From: Candidatus Levyibacteriota bacterium
Lineage (GTDB): Bacteria; Patescibacteriota; Microgenomatia; Levybacterales; UBA12049
Length of the DNA: 21,795 nucleotides
Direction of reading: 5' to 3'
Assembly (NCBI GenBank): GCA_023245515.1
Contig: JAHFKE010000013.1
Coordinates: forward strand, 1 to 21,795
How positions within the stretch are numbered: the first letter of the stretch is position 1; each line of letters opens with the position of its first letter. The notes below the pieces were generated by a model. The model ran no database searches. It was not told where the DNA came from and was given only the letters and a program-made list of their open reading frames with translations. The translations under genes were made by a program, and so were the position numbers. Positions 13,538-20,644 of this stretch are shown here, piece by piece.

Positions 13538-15031
13538 TTACTCTTTGGTGCCGCGAAGGAATATGGCTTGCCATGGTTTATAATTTGAAGAAAACTTATC
13601 AGAGAGAACGACTTTCCCATCTTTTTTAACTATTCTGGTGAAATAAACATTGGCTCCTCCTGCTGCGAAATCAACTTGCTTGAGTTGACCCTTAGGCAAA
13701 GTAGGGTCGTCCTGGTAAAGGGTATCGGGTGCAGGCGACTCTGATAAAAGTATAGGTTTATTAACAGTTACTTCGCGGTTGTCTTTCGTTCCATAGAGTT
13801 GAAAAACTAGACGCTGCTGGTTAAGGTCAGCATAGCTTTGAACAAGAATGTGGTGTCCGGTATCATTTTTAAATCGTAGATCTATGCTGGGTGAATAAAT
13901 AGCAGCATCAATTCCAGGCGGAGAGTCTTGCTCGTAGTAACCTACGCGGTAAGCGTGAGCATGGCGTTCAATAATAGGGAGTCCGGCATTGAGTGCTGCG
14001 CGGAATAATGTTGTAGATACTTGGCAGATACCTCCACCATCGCCCAAGACTGTATTACCATTTTCGATAACGTATGCTTGTTTGTATCCTGTAAAGGATG
14101 AAACATCACCAAGAGTTTTTGTAAAAGAAAAGACCTGATCTGGTGGAATAAGTGTGCCATTTAATCTGGAGGCTGCCATATTTAGGTTGAAGATCCTGTT
14201 TTCAATCGAATGGTGGAAATAGGAGCTCCCCTCAGCGATAAGTTCCTTTATTCCAAGTTTATTGGCTTCGTTGTCGCTCACGGCTGGTTGTACTTGTACG
14301 ACTGGAATAGTGATTTTTATTGCTTGCGGCGCATTTGTTGATGGGGAAGTTGAGAGCTCTGCATAGATTTCTTTTTTTAAACCTTCAGCATCTATTGTCT
14401 TTCCTTCTTTTGAAAATCGAAATGTCACAACTTTTCCATTCTCAAAACTAAAAATAGCGTCAATTGGTTTTATCTCAATTTCTTTTTTGAGATTTTTTAT
14501 TAGCTCATTCAGCCTGTCTTCTCGATAGCGGTATGAGGGAGACAGATGGACACCGTCAAGATATGCCTGCACGATGAGGCTCATATTTGACATGGTGTTG
14601 CTTGATCGACCTACGCTAAAAGCTTGTTGGGCGAGTAAGTCGGCATTGTACCCGAAGCTAAGCTGCTTGGCAGAAATCGTAGCTGAACTTTCTGGGGATT
14701 CAAGTATTATTTTCGTGCTTTGGATATTTTTATTTTTATCTACGAAATACTCCCTCACTTCGTCCTTGGTTTTTCCTCCGAAATCAACTCCATTTATGAT
14801 AATGCCGGAATAGATCAGATTTTGGTGAGATTTGCGGTAAGAGATGAATAGGAAGCTTATGAAGAAAAAGAATCCCAAGATTGCGCCTAGCGAAAACCAA
14901 GTAAGTATTCTTAGGGATTGTAACCATTTTTTATGGAATAGCCAGCTAAACCATCTTGCTGGCAACTTGTGGTACCATGTATGTGACAGCTTGTAAAAGG
15001 TCTTATTTTTTTTATCTTTCAGGATTGCCAT
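13538..15031 (-). CDS. VanW family protein with putative peptidoglycan-binding domain
   Basis: 497 residues. A Lys/Trp-rich cytoplasmic start is followed by a transmembrane helix at about 41-64. An outer region of about 130 residues resembles the PG-binding_4/YoaR-type domain (SGIIINGVDFGGKTKDEVREYF). The VanW domain lies in the second half, with RIFNLNMAASRLNGTLIPPDQVFSFTK, then the highly conserved GDGGGICQVSTTLFRAALNAGL and HAHAYRVGYY. VanW is a marker of some vancomycin-resistance operons, but the family is mostly found in ordinary Gram-positive and CPR cells, probably acting on the cell wall. Its exact activity is unknown, and no resistance role is suggested here. It starts the minus-strand operon and has a Shine-Dalgarno sequence (AAGGAG) 4 nt before the ATG. 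Confidence 0.93.
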   Translation of the reverse strand: MAILKDKKNKTFYKLSHTWYHKLPARWFSWLFHKKWLQSLRILTWFSLGAILGFFFFISFLFISYRKSHQNLIYSGIIINGVDFGGKTKDEVREYFVDKNKNIQSTKIILESPESSATISAKQLSFGYNADLLAQQAFSVGRSSNTMSNMSLIVQAYLDGVHLSPSYRYREDRLNELIKNLKKEIEIKPIDAIFSFENGKVVTFRFSKEGKTIDAEGLKKEIYAELSTSPSTNAPQAIKITIPVVQVQPAVSDNEANKLGIKELIAEGSSYFHHSIENRIFNLNMAASRLNGTLIPPDQVFSFTKTLGDVSSFTGYKQAYVIENGNTVLGDGGGICQVSTTLFRAALNAGLPIIERHAHAYRVGYYEQDSPPGIDAAIYSPSIDLRFKNDTGHHILVQSYADLNQQRLVFQLYGTKDNREVTVNKPILLSESPAPDTLYQDDPTLPKGQLKQVDFAAGGANVYFTRIVKKDGKVVLSDKFSSNYKPWQAIFLRGTKE

Positions 15032-15054
15032 GATTCTCCTTCAAGTATTATACT
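15025..15054 (+). promoter_or_regulatory. Solute-binding protein gene promoter
   Basis: TTGCCA (15025-15030), 18 nt, then TATACT (15049-15054). This gives a leader of about 9 nt before the ATG at 15070. The -35 lies inside the vanW start codon region, and the -10 overlaps the vanW -10 on the other strand. Confidence 0.6.
15036..15052 (-). promoter_or_regulatory. vanW -10 box and Shine-Dalgarno sequence
   Basis: TATAAT on the minus strand (15047-15052) is followed by AAGGAG (15036-15041), 4 nt before the vanW ATG. The implied leader is only about 9 nt and consists mostly of the ribosome-binding site. No good -35 was found. Confidence 0.55.
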
Positions 15055-15069
15055 ATAAAGAGGCAAACT

Positions 15070-16575
15070 ATGGACGGAAATAACGTATTATTTGATAACA
15101 CGAACACGCAGCAGAAGCCTGAACAAGTTCCGGTTCAGGCGCCGACCCCAGTGGCACCTCAGGCGCCTATGCCTCCTCAGGCTGTGCCCGAGCAGCCTGT
15201 TCTTCAGCAGGTAGGGTTTTCCGAGCAGGTACCTGTTGAGCCCACGCCGCCCCCTCCTCCAGCAAGGGGAGGCTTTTTTAAAAAATTAATGATCGGTGCT
15301 ATTGTTGTCGTCGTGGTAATTTTTCTTATATTTTTATTGATTCCGAAGGATAAAAATGTTAAGAATGTGACCCTAGTATGGTGGGGATTGTGGGAAGATG
15401 ATAGCGGTGTCATGCAGGCATTGATTGCTGATTTTAGGAAAACGCATCCAAATATAGACATAGAGTATAGTAGAAGGGACTCTCAGCAATATAGGGATTT
15501 TCTCGTGGGCAGACTTTCGGGGAACGATAAGGGAGTGAAAAAGCCTGATGTTTTTCGGTATCACAATACTTGGCTTCCTATGTTTAGAGACTCGCTTGTT
15601 CCCTTACCATCTGATGTTATTACGACGGAAGAATTTAAGAAAAATTATTATCCAGTTATGCAAAGCGACTTGGTCGAGAATGGTGCAATTTATGGTATTC
15701 CCTTAGGGACTGATTGTCTGGCTCTTATCACCAATAAGAAGCTTTTTGAGGCAGCTGGACTTCAGCCTCCAAAAAACTGGATAGAGTTCCTTAATGCAGC
15801 AAAAAAACTTACTGTCGTAGACGAGAATGGAAAGGTGACAACTGCAGGTGCTGCAATGGGGACGATGAGCAATGTTACCCATGCCCCTGATATTATTTCT
15901 CTTCTTCTTTCTGTGCAGGGGGTTGATCTAAAGACATTTTCAGGCTCTAACTATTCGAAAGCTCAAGCTTTTACCTACTATCTTTCTTTTGCAAAAAAAG
16001 AACAGAATCTTTGGAATTCATCTCTTGATGAATCAAAACTAGCTTTTGCTAAGGGGAATCTAGCAATGTACATTGGTTTTTCGTGGGATATCTTTGATAT
16101 TAAAAAATTAAATAAAAACATTGAGCTCGAAGTGAATCCTATGCCTGAGCTTAACAAAGATGCCAAGGGTACGATAGCAAGCTACTGGGTTGAAGGGGTA
16201 TCCTCAAAAAGCTTACACAAGAAAGAAGCCTTTGAGTTTATGCACTACCTTGCTCAGAAGGAAACAGAGCAGAAGTTCTATACTGAAGCAGCTAAGAAAA
16301 GAGGCTTTGGGGAGCCGTATGCAAGAGTTGATTTAGCGGAGTCATTAAAGGATGATAAGATTGTTTATCCGTTTGTCAGTCAGATGAAGAATGCGCGATC
16401 TTCGTATTTTGCTAGTAATACTCGCGATGGAGATGGAGGACTGAATACCTCGCTTAACGTTTATCTTAGCAAAGCTATAGATTCAATTGTTATTGATAAT
16501 GTAGGAATGGAGACAATGCTGGAGAATCTTGATGCAGGAATTAAACAAGTATTTGCTAAGTATGGCGTACAGTAG
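15070..16575 (+). CDS. Membrane-anchored extracellular solute-binding protein (family 1-like)
   Basis: 501 residues in three parts. Residues 1-68 are a cytoplasmic tail rich in Pro, Gln and Val (many PxP steps and a PPPPPA run). Residues 73-91 are a transmembrane helix (LMIGAIVVVVVIFLIFLLI). From 95 on is a complete ABC-transporter-type solute-binding domain that begins VTLVWWGLWEDDSGVMQALIADF and includes GAIYGIPLGTDCLALITNKKLFEAAGL and a C-terminal YWVEGVSSKSLHKKEAFEFMHYLA, typical of sugar-binding members. Normal Gram-positive relatives are lipoproteins with a Cys lipobox; this one is tethered by a signal anchor. No permease or ATPase gene lies beside it, so its transporter partner is unknown. 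It overlaps the next gene by 14 nt. Confidence 0.9.
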   Translation: MDGNNVLFDNTNTQQKPEQVPVQAPTPVAPQAPMPPQAVPEQPVLQQVGFSEQVPVEPTPPPPPARGGFFKKLMIGAIVVVVVIFLIFLLIPKDKNVKNVTLVWWGLWEDDSGVMQALIADFRKTHPNIDIEYSRRDSQQYRDFLVGRLSGNDKGVKKPDVFRYHNTWLPMFRDSLVPLPSDVITTEEFKKNYYPVMQSDLVENGAIYGIPLGTDCLALITNKKLFEAAGLQPPKNWIEFLNAAKKLTVVDENGKVTTAGAAMGTMSNVTHAPDIISLLLSVQGVDLKTFSGSNYSKAQAFTYYLSFAKKEQNLWNSSLDESKLAFAKGNLAMYIGFSWDIFDIKKLNKNIELEVNPMPELNKDAKGTIASYWVEGVSSKSLHKKEAFEFMHYLAQKETEQKFYTEAAKKRGFGEPYARVDLAESLKDDKIVYPFVSQMKNARSSYFASNTRDGDGGLNTSLNVYLSKAIDSIVIDNVGMETMLENLDAGIKQVFAKYGVQ

Positions 16576-17473
16576 AAGTGACAAGGCAATCCTCAGCACT
16601 CTTGTCTATGCTGATATTTTTAAATTCCCCCTTTCCCAAGAAGAATTGTGGGATTTTCTTATAATAAATAGGAAGATAGAGAGAGTCTTGTTTGAGCAAG
16701 ATTTAAAAAAACTTTGCAAACAAGCTATTATATATCACGAAAGTGGATTCTACTGTTTGAAGGGTCAGGAAAAAAACATTGCAAAGAGAAAGGCCAATCT
16801 TCTTGAGGTTAAGAGAAAGCTTTTATTAGCAAAAAAGGCTGCTTATTATCTTTCGTACATTCCAACAGTTTATTTCATAGGTATTAGCGGAGGGCTGGCC
16901 ATTGGTAATGTTGAGAAAAAAGATGACATAGATCTGTTTATTATTGCCAAAAAAAAGACACTTTTTATAACACGCTTATGGATACTAGCGCTTCTTGAGT
17001 TGTTACATATGAGGAGAAAGAGGTATGCGGGTAAGGATTCTGCAAGTGATAAGATATGCGTCAACCTTCTCGTAGATGAAACGTCTCTTGGATGGCCTAA
17101 AAATAAGCAAGATATATATATTGCTCATGAAATTATGCAGCTAAAACCTCTTTTTGAGAGAAAAGGTATGTATAGGAAATTTCTCAGTGCTAATCAGTGG
17201 ACAAAGTCGTTTCTTTTGCACTCTAAGCCTCATTTAGTTTTATATAAGTGGAGCAACAACTATCAGACGGTAAAATGTATAAGTATCATATTGGCTCTCC
17301 CGCCCCTTGAGCTTCTTGTTCGGGCATTCCAAAAGAAGCTCATAAGGAGACATCAGACCAATGAGAGTGTTTCGAACAAGGCGCTTGCCTTTCATCCCCG
17401 TGATTACCGCAAGGAAACTCTGGGTCTCTTACAGAGGGATCTTAAGCGTTTAGGTGTATTGACAAACATATAA
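16562..17473 (+). CDS. Nucleotidyltransferase-fold protein of unknown substrate
   Basis: 303 residues from the ATG at 16562. A TTG/ATG pair at 16529-16534 is an alternative start that would lengthen the overlap with the previous gene. The N-terminal 70 residues look like a winged-helix domain (AILSTLVYADIFKFPLSQEELWDFLI, then a short basic stretch). A nucleotidyltransferase core follows: GISGGLAIG at 107-115 and Asp122-Ile-Asp124 in DDIDLFII, the catalytic pair of the pol-beta superfamily. The C-terminal half is helical and basic, with a hydrophobic patch near 240 (IILALPPLELLV). The combination of wing and transferase suggests an enzyme that modifies a nucleic acid, protein or small molecule, but nothing identifies the target. 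It is translated in a different frame from the 3' end of the solute-binding protein gene, overlapping by 14 nt. Confidence 0.75.
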   Translation: MAYSRSDKAILSTLVYADIFKFPLSQEELWDFLIINRKIERVLFEQDLKKLCKQAIIYHESGFYCLKGQEKNIAKRKANLLEVKRKLLLAKKAAYYLSYIPTVYFIGISGGLAIGNVEKKDDIDLFIIAKKKTLFITRLWILALLELLHMRRKRYAGKDSASDKICVNLLVDETSLGWPKNKQDIYIAHEIMQLKPLFERKGMYRKFLSANQWTKSFLLHSKPHLVLYKWSNNYQTVKCISIILALPPLELLVRAFQKKLIRRHQTNESVSNKALAFHPRDYRKETLGLLQRDLKRLGVLTNI

Positions 17474-17487
17474 ATATTTCTTATACT
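17459..17487 (+). promoter_or_regulatory. Promoter of the greA-tdh-kbl cluster
   Basis: A perfect TTGACA (17459-17464), 17 nt, then TATACT (17482-17487), the best promoter in the window. It begins inside the last codons of the preceding gene. The start of transcription would be near 17494, leaving a leader of about 64 nt before greA that contains a possible TCTCTC/GAGAGA hairpin and no Shine-Dalgarno sequence. Confidence 0.8.
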
Positions 17488-17557
17488 GGCCTCATAAATC
17501 GGCATTTTAGCTGTTATTTCTCTCCACATTTTACTGTCGAGAGATTTTATTTTATCT

Positions 17558-18022
17558 ATGAATAATAAAAAAACATATCTTACGCCTAAGGGACTTGAAG
17601 ACCTAAAGAAAGAGCATGAAAGGCTTATTAAAGAGGAGCGTCCTGATGCTGTTGCTAGACTTTCTTCAGCTCGCGAGATGGGGGATCTCTCTGAAAATGC
17701 GGAATACACAGCAGTCAGAGAAGAGTTGGCGTTTATTGATGGAAGAATAGACGAGGTGGAGAGTTTGCTTAAGCAGGCGGTTCTTATTGCAGATGGAGAT
17801 CATGGCCAGATTATTGACTTAGGGTCTCTAGTTACTGTTAAGATTAATGGGAAGAACGAGGTTTTTAGACTGGTTGGTGAATGGGAAGCTGATCCTGAGG
17901 AGAAAAAGATTTCTCATGAATCCCCTCTTGGTAAGGCACTTATTGGTAAGGCTATAGGTGACGAGGTTGAGGTAGAAGCTCCAGTCGGTAAAGTTGCTTA
18001 CAAAATCGTTTCCATTAAATAA
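17558..18022 (+). CDS. greA: Transcription elongation factor GreA
   Basis: 154 residues, near the E. coli length of 158. The N-terminal coiled coil carries the catalytic tip DLSENAEY near 48-55, whose acidic residues reach into the RNA polymerase secondary channel and trigger cleavage of backtracked RNA. The C-terminal FKBP-like domain has LGSLVTVKI, VGEWEADPEEKKISHESPLGKALIGKAIGDEVEVEAP and VAYKIVSI, all as in the family. It starts MNNKKTYLTPKGLEDLKKEHERL. It is the first gene of the cluster driven by the promoter at 17459-17487, with 26 nt between it and tdh and no terminator. The link to threonine metabolism is probably one of position only. Confidence 0.97.
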   Translation: MNNKKTYLTPKGLEDLKKEHERLIKEERPDAVARLSSAREMGDLSENAEYTAVREELAFIDGRIDEVESLLKQAVLIADGDHGQIIDLGSLVTVKINGKNEVFRLVGEWEADPEEKKISHESPLGKALIGKAIGDEVEVEAPVGKVAYKIVSIK

Positions 18023-18048
18023 CCTTTTGGTTTCTCAGAAATATACCC

Positions 18049-19053
18049 ATGCTTGCTGTCCTTAAAGAAAAATCGCAATCAGGTGTCGTCATAAAAGACG
18101 TGCCTCCTCCTAAGCCCCAAAAAGATGAGATTTTAGTTAAAGTAAAATACGCTTCTATTTGCGGGACAGATATCGCCATTTACGATTGGAATCCTTGGGC
18201 GGCAGCGCATATTAAGCCGCCACAGATCATAGGTCATGAGATGGTCGGTGAAGTAGTTGAGATCAACTCCAAGGAAAAAACAGACATCATAATTGGTGAC
18301 CTTGTATCTTCAGAAACGCACATTTTTTGTCAGAACTGCTATCAATGTTCGATCAAAAATTATCACATTTGTGAGAATATGGAACTCTTTGGTATCGGAA
18401 GAAATGGGGCATTTGCGGAGTATGCGACAATTCCCCTGAAGACGACATGGAAAAATGATGCTAGTATTCCTGTGGAGGCGATGAGCGTACAAGAACCTCT
18501 TGGAAATGCGGTCAATGTCGTGACAAAGGCGGAAGTGAAAGGCAAGAAAGTTCTTGTTATGGGACTTGGGCCTACAGGATTATGTGCAGGAATGGTGGCA
18601 AAAGCCTATGGTGCAAAGGAAATTGTGGGTGTGAATAGGCGAGAGTATCGTCGAGATCTTGCCATGAAATTAGGTTTTGATAGGGCAGTAAATGAGATCG
18701 ATGAGAGTGAGTATGGTACATTTGATGCGGTTTTGGAAATGAGTGGCAATAGGATTGGCATACAGGTGGCATTGGATGCTGTAAGGATTGGCGGGAAAAT
18801 TATCGCTTTTGGGATACCAAAGGAGAATATCGATATTGACTGGGGCAAGTACATGATCAATAAAGAAATCACAATTGGCTCTGTCTTTGGCCGGATGATT
18901 TGGGATACATGGAAGGATACAACGAAGTTATTGATAGATAAGAAAGTAGATCTTCGCAAAATCATCACACACAGATTTAAGTTATCTGAATTTGAGAAAG
19001 CGATGGAAGTTATGAAAAGCGGTGAGTGCGGAAAAGTACTCTTAGTTCCATAA
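18049..19053 (+). CDS. tdh: L-threonine 3-dehydrogenase (zinc-dependent)
   Basis: Oxidises L-threonine to 2-amino-3-ketobutyrate in the cytoplasm. 334 residues of the medium-chain dehydrogenase family, tracking E. coli Tdh closely: catalytic zinc ligands Cys38 (CGTD) and His63-Glu64 (GHE), structural zinc cysteines 94, 97, 100 and 108, the nucleotide loop GLGPTG at 172-177, and the C-terminal IDWGKYMINKEITIGSVFGR and ITHRFKLSEFEKAM. The end of the second Rossmann strand reads VGVNRREYR, where NAD-dependent E. coli Tdh has TDVNEYR. The Asp that holds the adenine ribose is Asn196, followed by Arg197 and Arg198, which suggests preference for NADP. The kbl gene for the next enzyme is two genes away with almost no spacing. 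Confidence 0.95.
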   Translation: MLAVLKEKSQSGVVIKDVPPPKPQKDEILVKVKYASICGTDIAIYDWNPWAAAHIKPPQIIGHEMVGEVVEINSKEKTDIIIGDLVSSETHIFCQNCYQCSIKNYHICENMELFGIGRNGAFAEYATIPLKTTWKNDASIPVEAMSVQEPLGNAVNVVTKAEVKGKKVLVMGLGPTGLCAGMVAKAYGAKEIVGVNRREYRRDLAMKLGFDRAVNEIDESEYGTFDAVLEMSGNRIGIQVALDAVRIGGKIIAFGIPKENIDIDWGKYMINKEITIGSVFGRMIWDTWKDTTKLLIDKKVDLRKIITHRFKLSEFEKAMEVMKSGECGKVLLVP

Positions 19054-19060
19054 AATAAAT

Positions 19061-19429
19061 ATGTTTGATGAGCAACAGGAGAATAATAAAGTAGATTATC
19101 ATGAGGCACCTGCTCCGGAAGGTGTAGAAGGTAGCTTCAAGACCTCAGTAGATGAGCACTTAGGTGGTGGGGGAAGACCTTTGGAGACGAGATCTGACGA
19201 ATCGAATCGGGGCTTGTTAGCAACAGTGCGTAGGATGTTTACTTTTGGAAGATCGCGTGGAGAAATACCTCACAAAGACGTATCTGATGTAGTTGATGAT
19301 CCTGTAGTAATGCACGATTTGGTCTCTAGGGCAGCGGAAAAGCAGAGATTGGTGGAGCCTCTTCAAACCTCTGAAGACGTTGTCGTTACTGTGCCGCCGT
19401 CTGGAGATGAAGGTAAGGAGGTTCGTTAG
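19061..19429 (+). CDS. Small acidic protein of unknown function inside the threonine operon
   Basis: 122 residues and not recognised as any family. It begins MFDEQQENNKVDYHEAPAPE, is rich in Asp, Glu, Gly, Pro and Ser, and looks intrinsically disordered, apart from one basic amphipathic stretch near 49-64 (GLLATVRRMFTFGRSR) and a helical segment around 83-100 (MHDLVSRAAEKQRLVEPL). No signal peptide, membrane helix or cysteine is present. Its reality is supported by spacing: it starts 7 nt after tdh and ends 1 nt before the kbl ATG, filling the gap exactly. Its last codons contain the kbl ribosome-binding site, so translation of kbl may be coupled to it. Function is unknown. Confidence 0.7.
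   Translation: MFDEQQENNKVDYHEAPAPEGVEGSFKTSVDEHLGGGGRPLETRSDESNRGLLATVRRMFTFGRSRGEIPHKDVSDVVDDPVVMHDLVSRAAEKQRLVEPLQTSEDVVVTVPPSGDEGKEVR
19415..19421 (+). promoter_or_regulatory. Shine-Dalgarno sequence of kbl
   Basis: AAGGAGG lies 9 nt before the ATG at 19431, inside the last codons of the upstream 122-aa gene. It decides the kbl start: the frame also extends to 19380 but without a ribosome-binding site. Confidence 0.8.
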
Positions 19430-19430
19430 T

Positions 19431-20633
19431 ATGACGCAGCATATAGATTTTTATAAAAAACTGCAAGAAATTGTTAAGAATGGCAAGATACCTTATGTCA
19501 TCCAGTCCGGTCAGGGTGCATATTTAACAATCAATGGGGACGAAAAACTTAATTTTTGCTCGAGTCACTATTTAGGTCTTGCTGTAGATGGGAGAGTCAA
19601 AAAAGCTGCAAAAGATGCGATTGATCGCTATGGTATAGGTACGGGATATCGCACACTTGCCGGTACGCAGATTCTTCATATAGAGCTTGAGAAGGCAATT
19701 GCAGTATTTAAAGGAACCGAAGCCGCTGTTGTTTTTTCGAGTGCTTACTTAGCCAATGCCGCTGCGATTCAGACTCTCATCGGTAAAGAAGATATTGTTA
19801 TCTCCGATGAATTAAATCATGCCTCAATTATCGATGCTGTCAGGCTTTCAGGCAGTAAGAATAAATTCATCTATAAACATGCGGACATGGCTGATCTGGA
19901 AGTAAAGCTGCAAGAGGTTTCTGAAATGCGTAAGACTCCAAAAAGTAATGGCGAGACGCCGTTGGCTCTTATTGTAACAGATGGTGTTTTCTCTATGGAT
20001 GGAGACCTTGCTCCTCTTCCGGAGATTGTAAAGCTTGCCAAGCAGTATGATTGTCTGACAATGGTTGATGATGCTCATGGCGAGGGGGTCATGGGTAAGG
20101 GAGGACGGGGCATTGTTAATCACTTTGATCTTGTGGGAGAAATAGATATAGAGGTAGGAAGTTTGTCAAAAGCATTTTCTGTGCTGGGAGGATTTATTGC
20201 TGGTAAAAAGACCCTTGTTGATTTTTATAATCAGAAAGCAAGACAGCGCCTTTTTTCAATCGCGCTCACCATTCCGGATACCGCAGCGGCTTTAGAAGCA
20301 GTTAAAATTCTTCAAGAGTCAGATTCCTTGGTTAAGACATTGTGGGATAATACCACGTATTTGCGCTCCAAGTTACAAAAATTAGGTTTTAATACAGGAA
20401 GTTCGCAAACCCCCATCACACCTGTTATGATGCCCAGCGAGGAGGTTGCCAAAGAATTTAGTGCCAGGCTTTTTGAAGAGGGTGTTTTTGCAACACCAAT
20501 TGTCTTCCCAATGGTCTCCAAGGGCAAAGCGAGGATTCGCGTAATACCTTCAGCGTCACATGAGAAGAAAGATTTGGATTTCGGTATTGTTGCTTTTGAA
20601 AAAGTCGCAAAAAACCTCAATGTGCTAAAATAA
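19431..20633 (+). CDS. kbl: 2-amino-3-ketobutyrate CoA ligase (glycine C-acetyltransferase)
   Basis: A PLP enzyme of the alpha-oxoamine synthase family. With Tdh it splits threonine into glycine and acetyl-CoA. 400 residues, the family length. Landmarks are NFCSSHYLGLAVD near 40, YGIGTGYRTLAGTQ, the cofactor-binding Asp213-Asp214-Ala-His216 in DDAHGEGVMG, and the Schiff-base Lys247 in GSLSKAFSVLGGF. The C-terminal PITPVMM and RIRVIPSASHEKKDLDF also match. The family includes 8-amino-7-oxononanoate and 5-aminolevulinate synthases, which have the same motifs; the adjacent tdh makes Kbl by far the best reading. It is followed 11 nt later by the ATP-citrate-lyase-type gene. Confidence 0.93.
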   Translation: MTQHIDFYKKLQEIVKNGKIPYVIQSGQGAYLTINGDEKLNFCSSHYLGLAVDGRVKKAAKDAIDRYGIGTGYRTLAGTQILHIELEKAIAVFKGTEAAVVFSSAYLANAAAIQTLIGKEDIVISDELNHASIIDAVRLSGSKNKFIYKHADMADLEVKLQEVSEMRKTPKSNGETPLALIVTDGVFSMDGDLAPLPEIVKLAKQYDCLTMVDDAHGEGVMGKGGRGIVNHFDLVGEIDIEVGSLSKAFSVLGGFIAGKKTLVDFYNQKARQRLFSIALTIPDTAAALEAVKILQESDSLVKTLWDNTTYLRSKLQKLGFNTGSSQTPITPVMMPSEEVAKEFSARLFEEGVFATPIVFPMVSKGKARIRVIPSASHEKKDLDFGIVAFEKVAKNLNVLK

Positions 20634-20644
20634 ATAGTACATAC

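Noticed and set aside
13513..13620. Longer N-terminus for the RfaE-like transferase
   Set aside because: It would overlap vanW by 83 nt and the added residues do not fit the family; MNKILTIQEA is a normal start.
13538..15031. VanW as a vancomycin-resistance gene
   Set aside because: No vanS, vanR, vanH, vanA or vanX genes are nearby, and the family is common in CPR without any resistance role.
17517..17546. TCTCTC/GAGAGA hairpin in the greA leader as a riboswitch or attenuator
   Set aside because: The stem is only 6 bp with no T-run and no known riboswitch pattern; it is mentioned only in the promoter entry.
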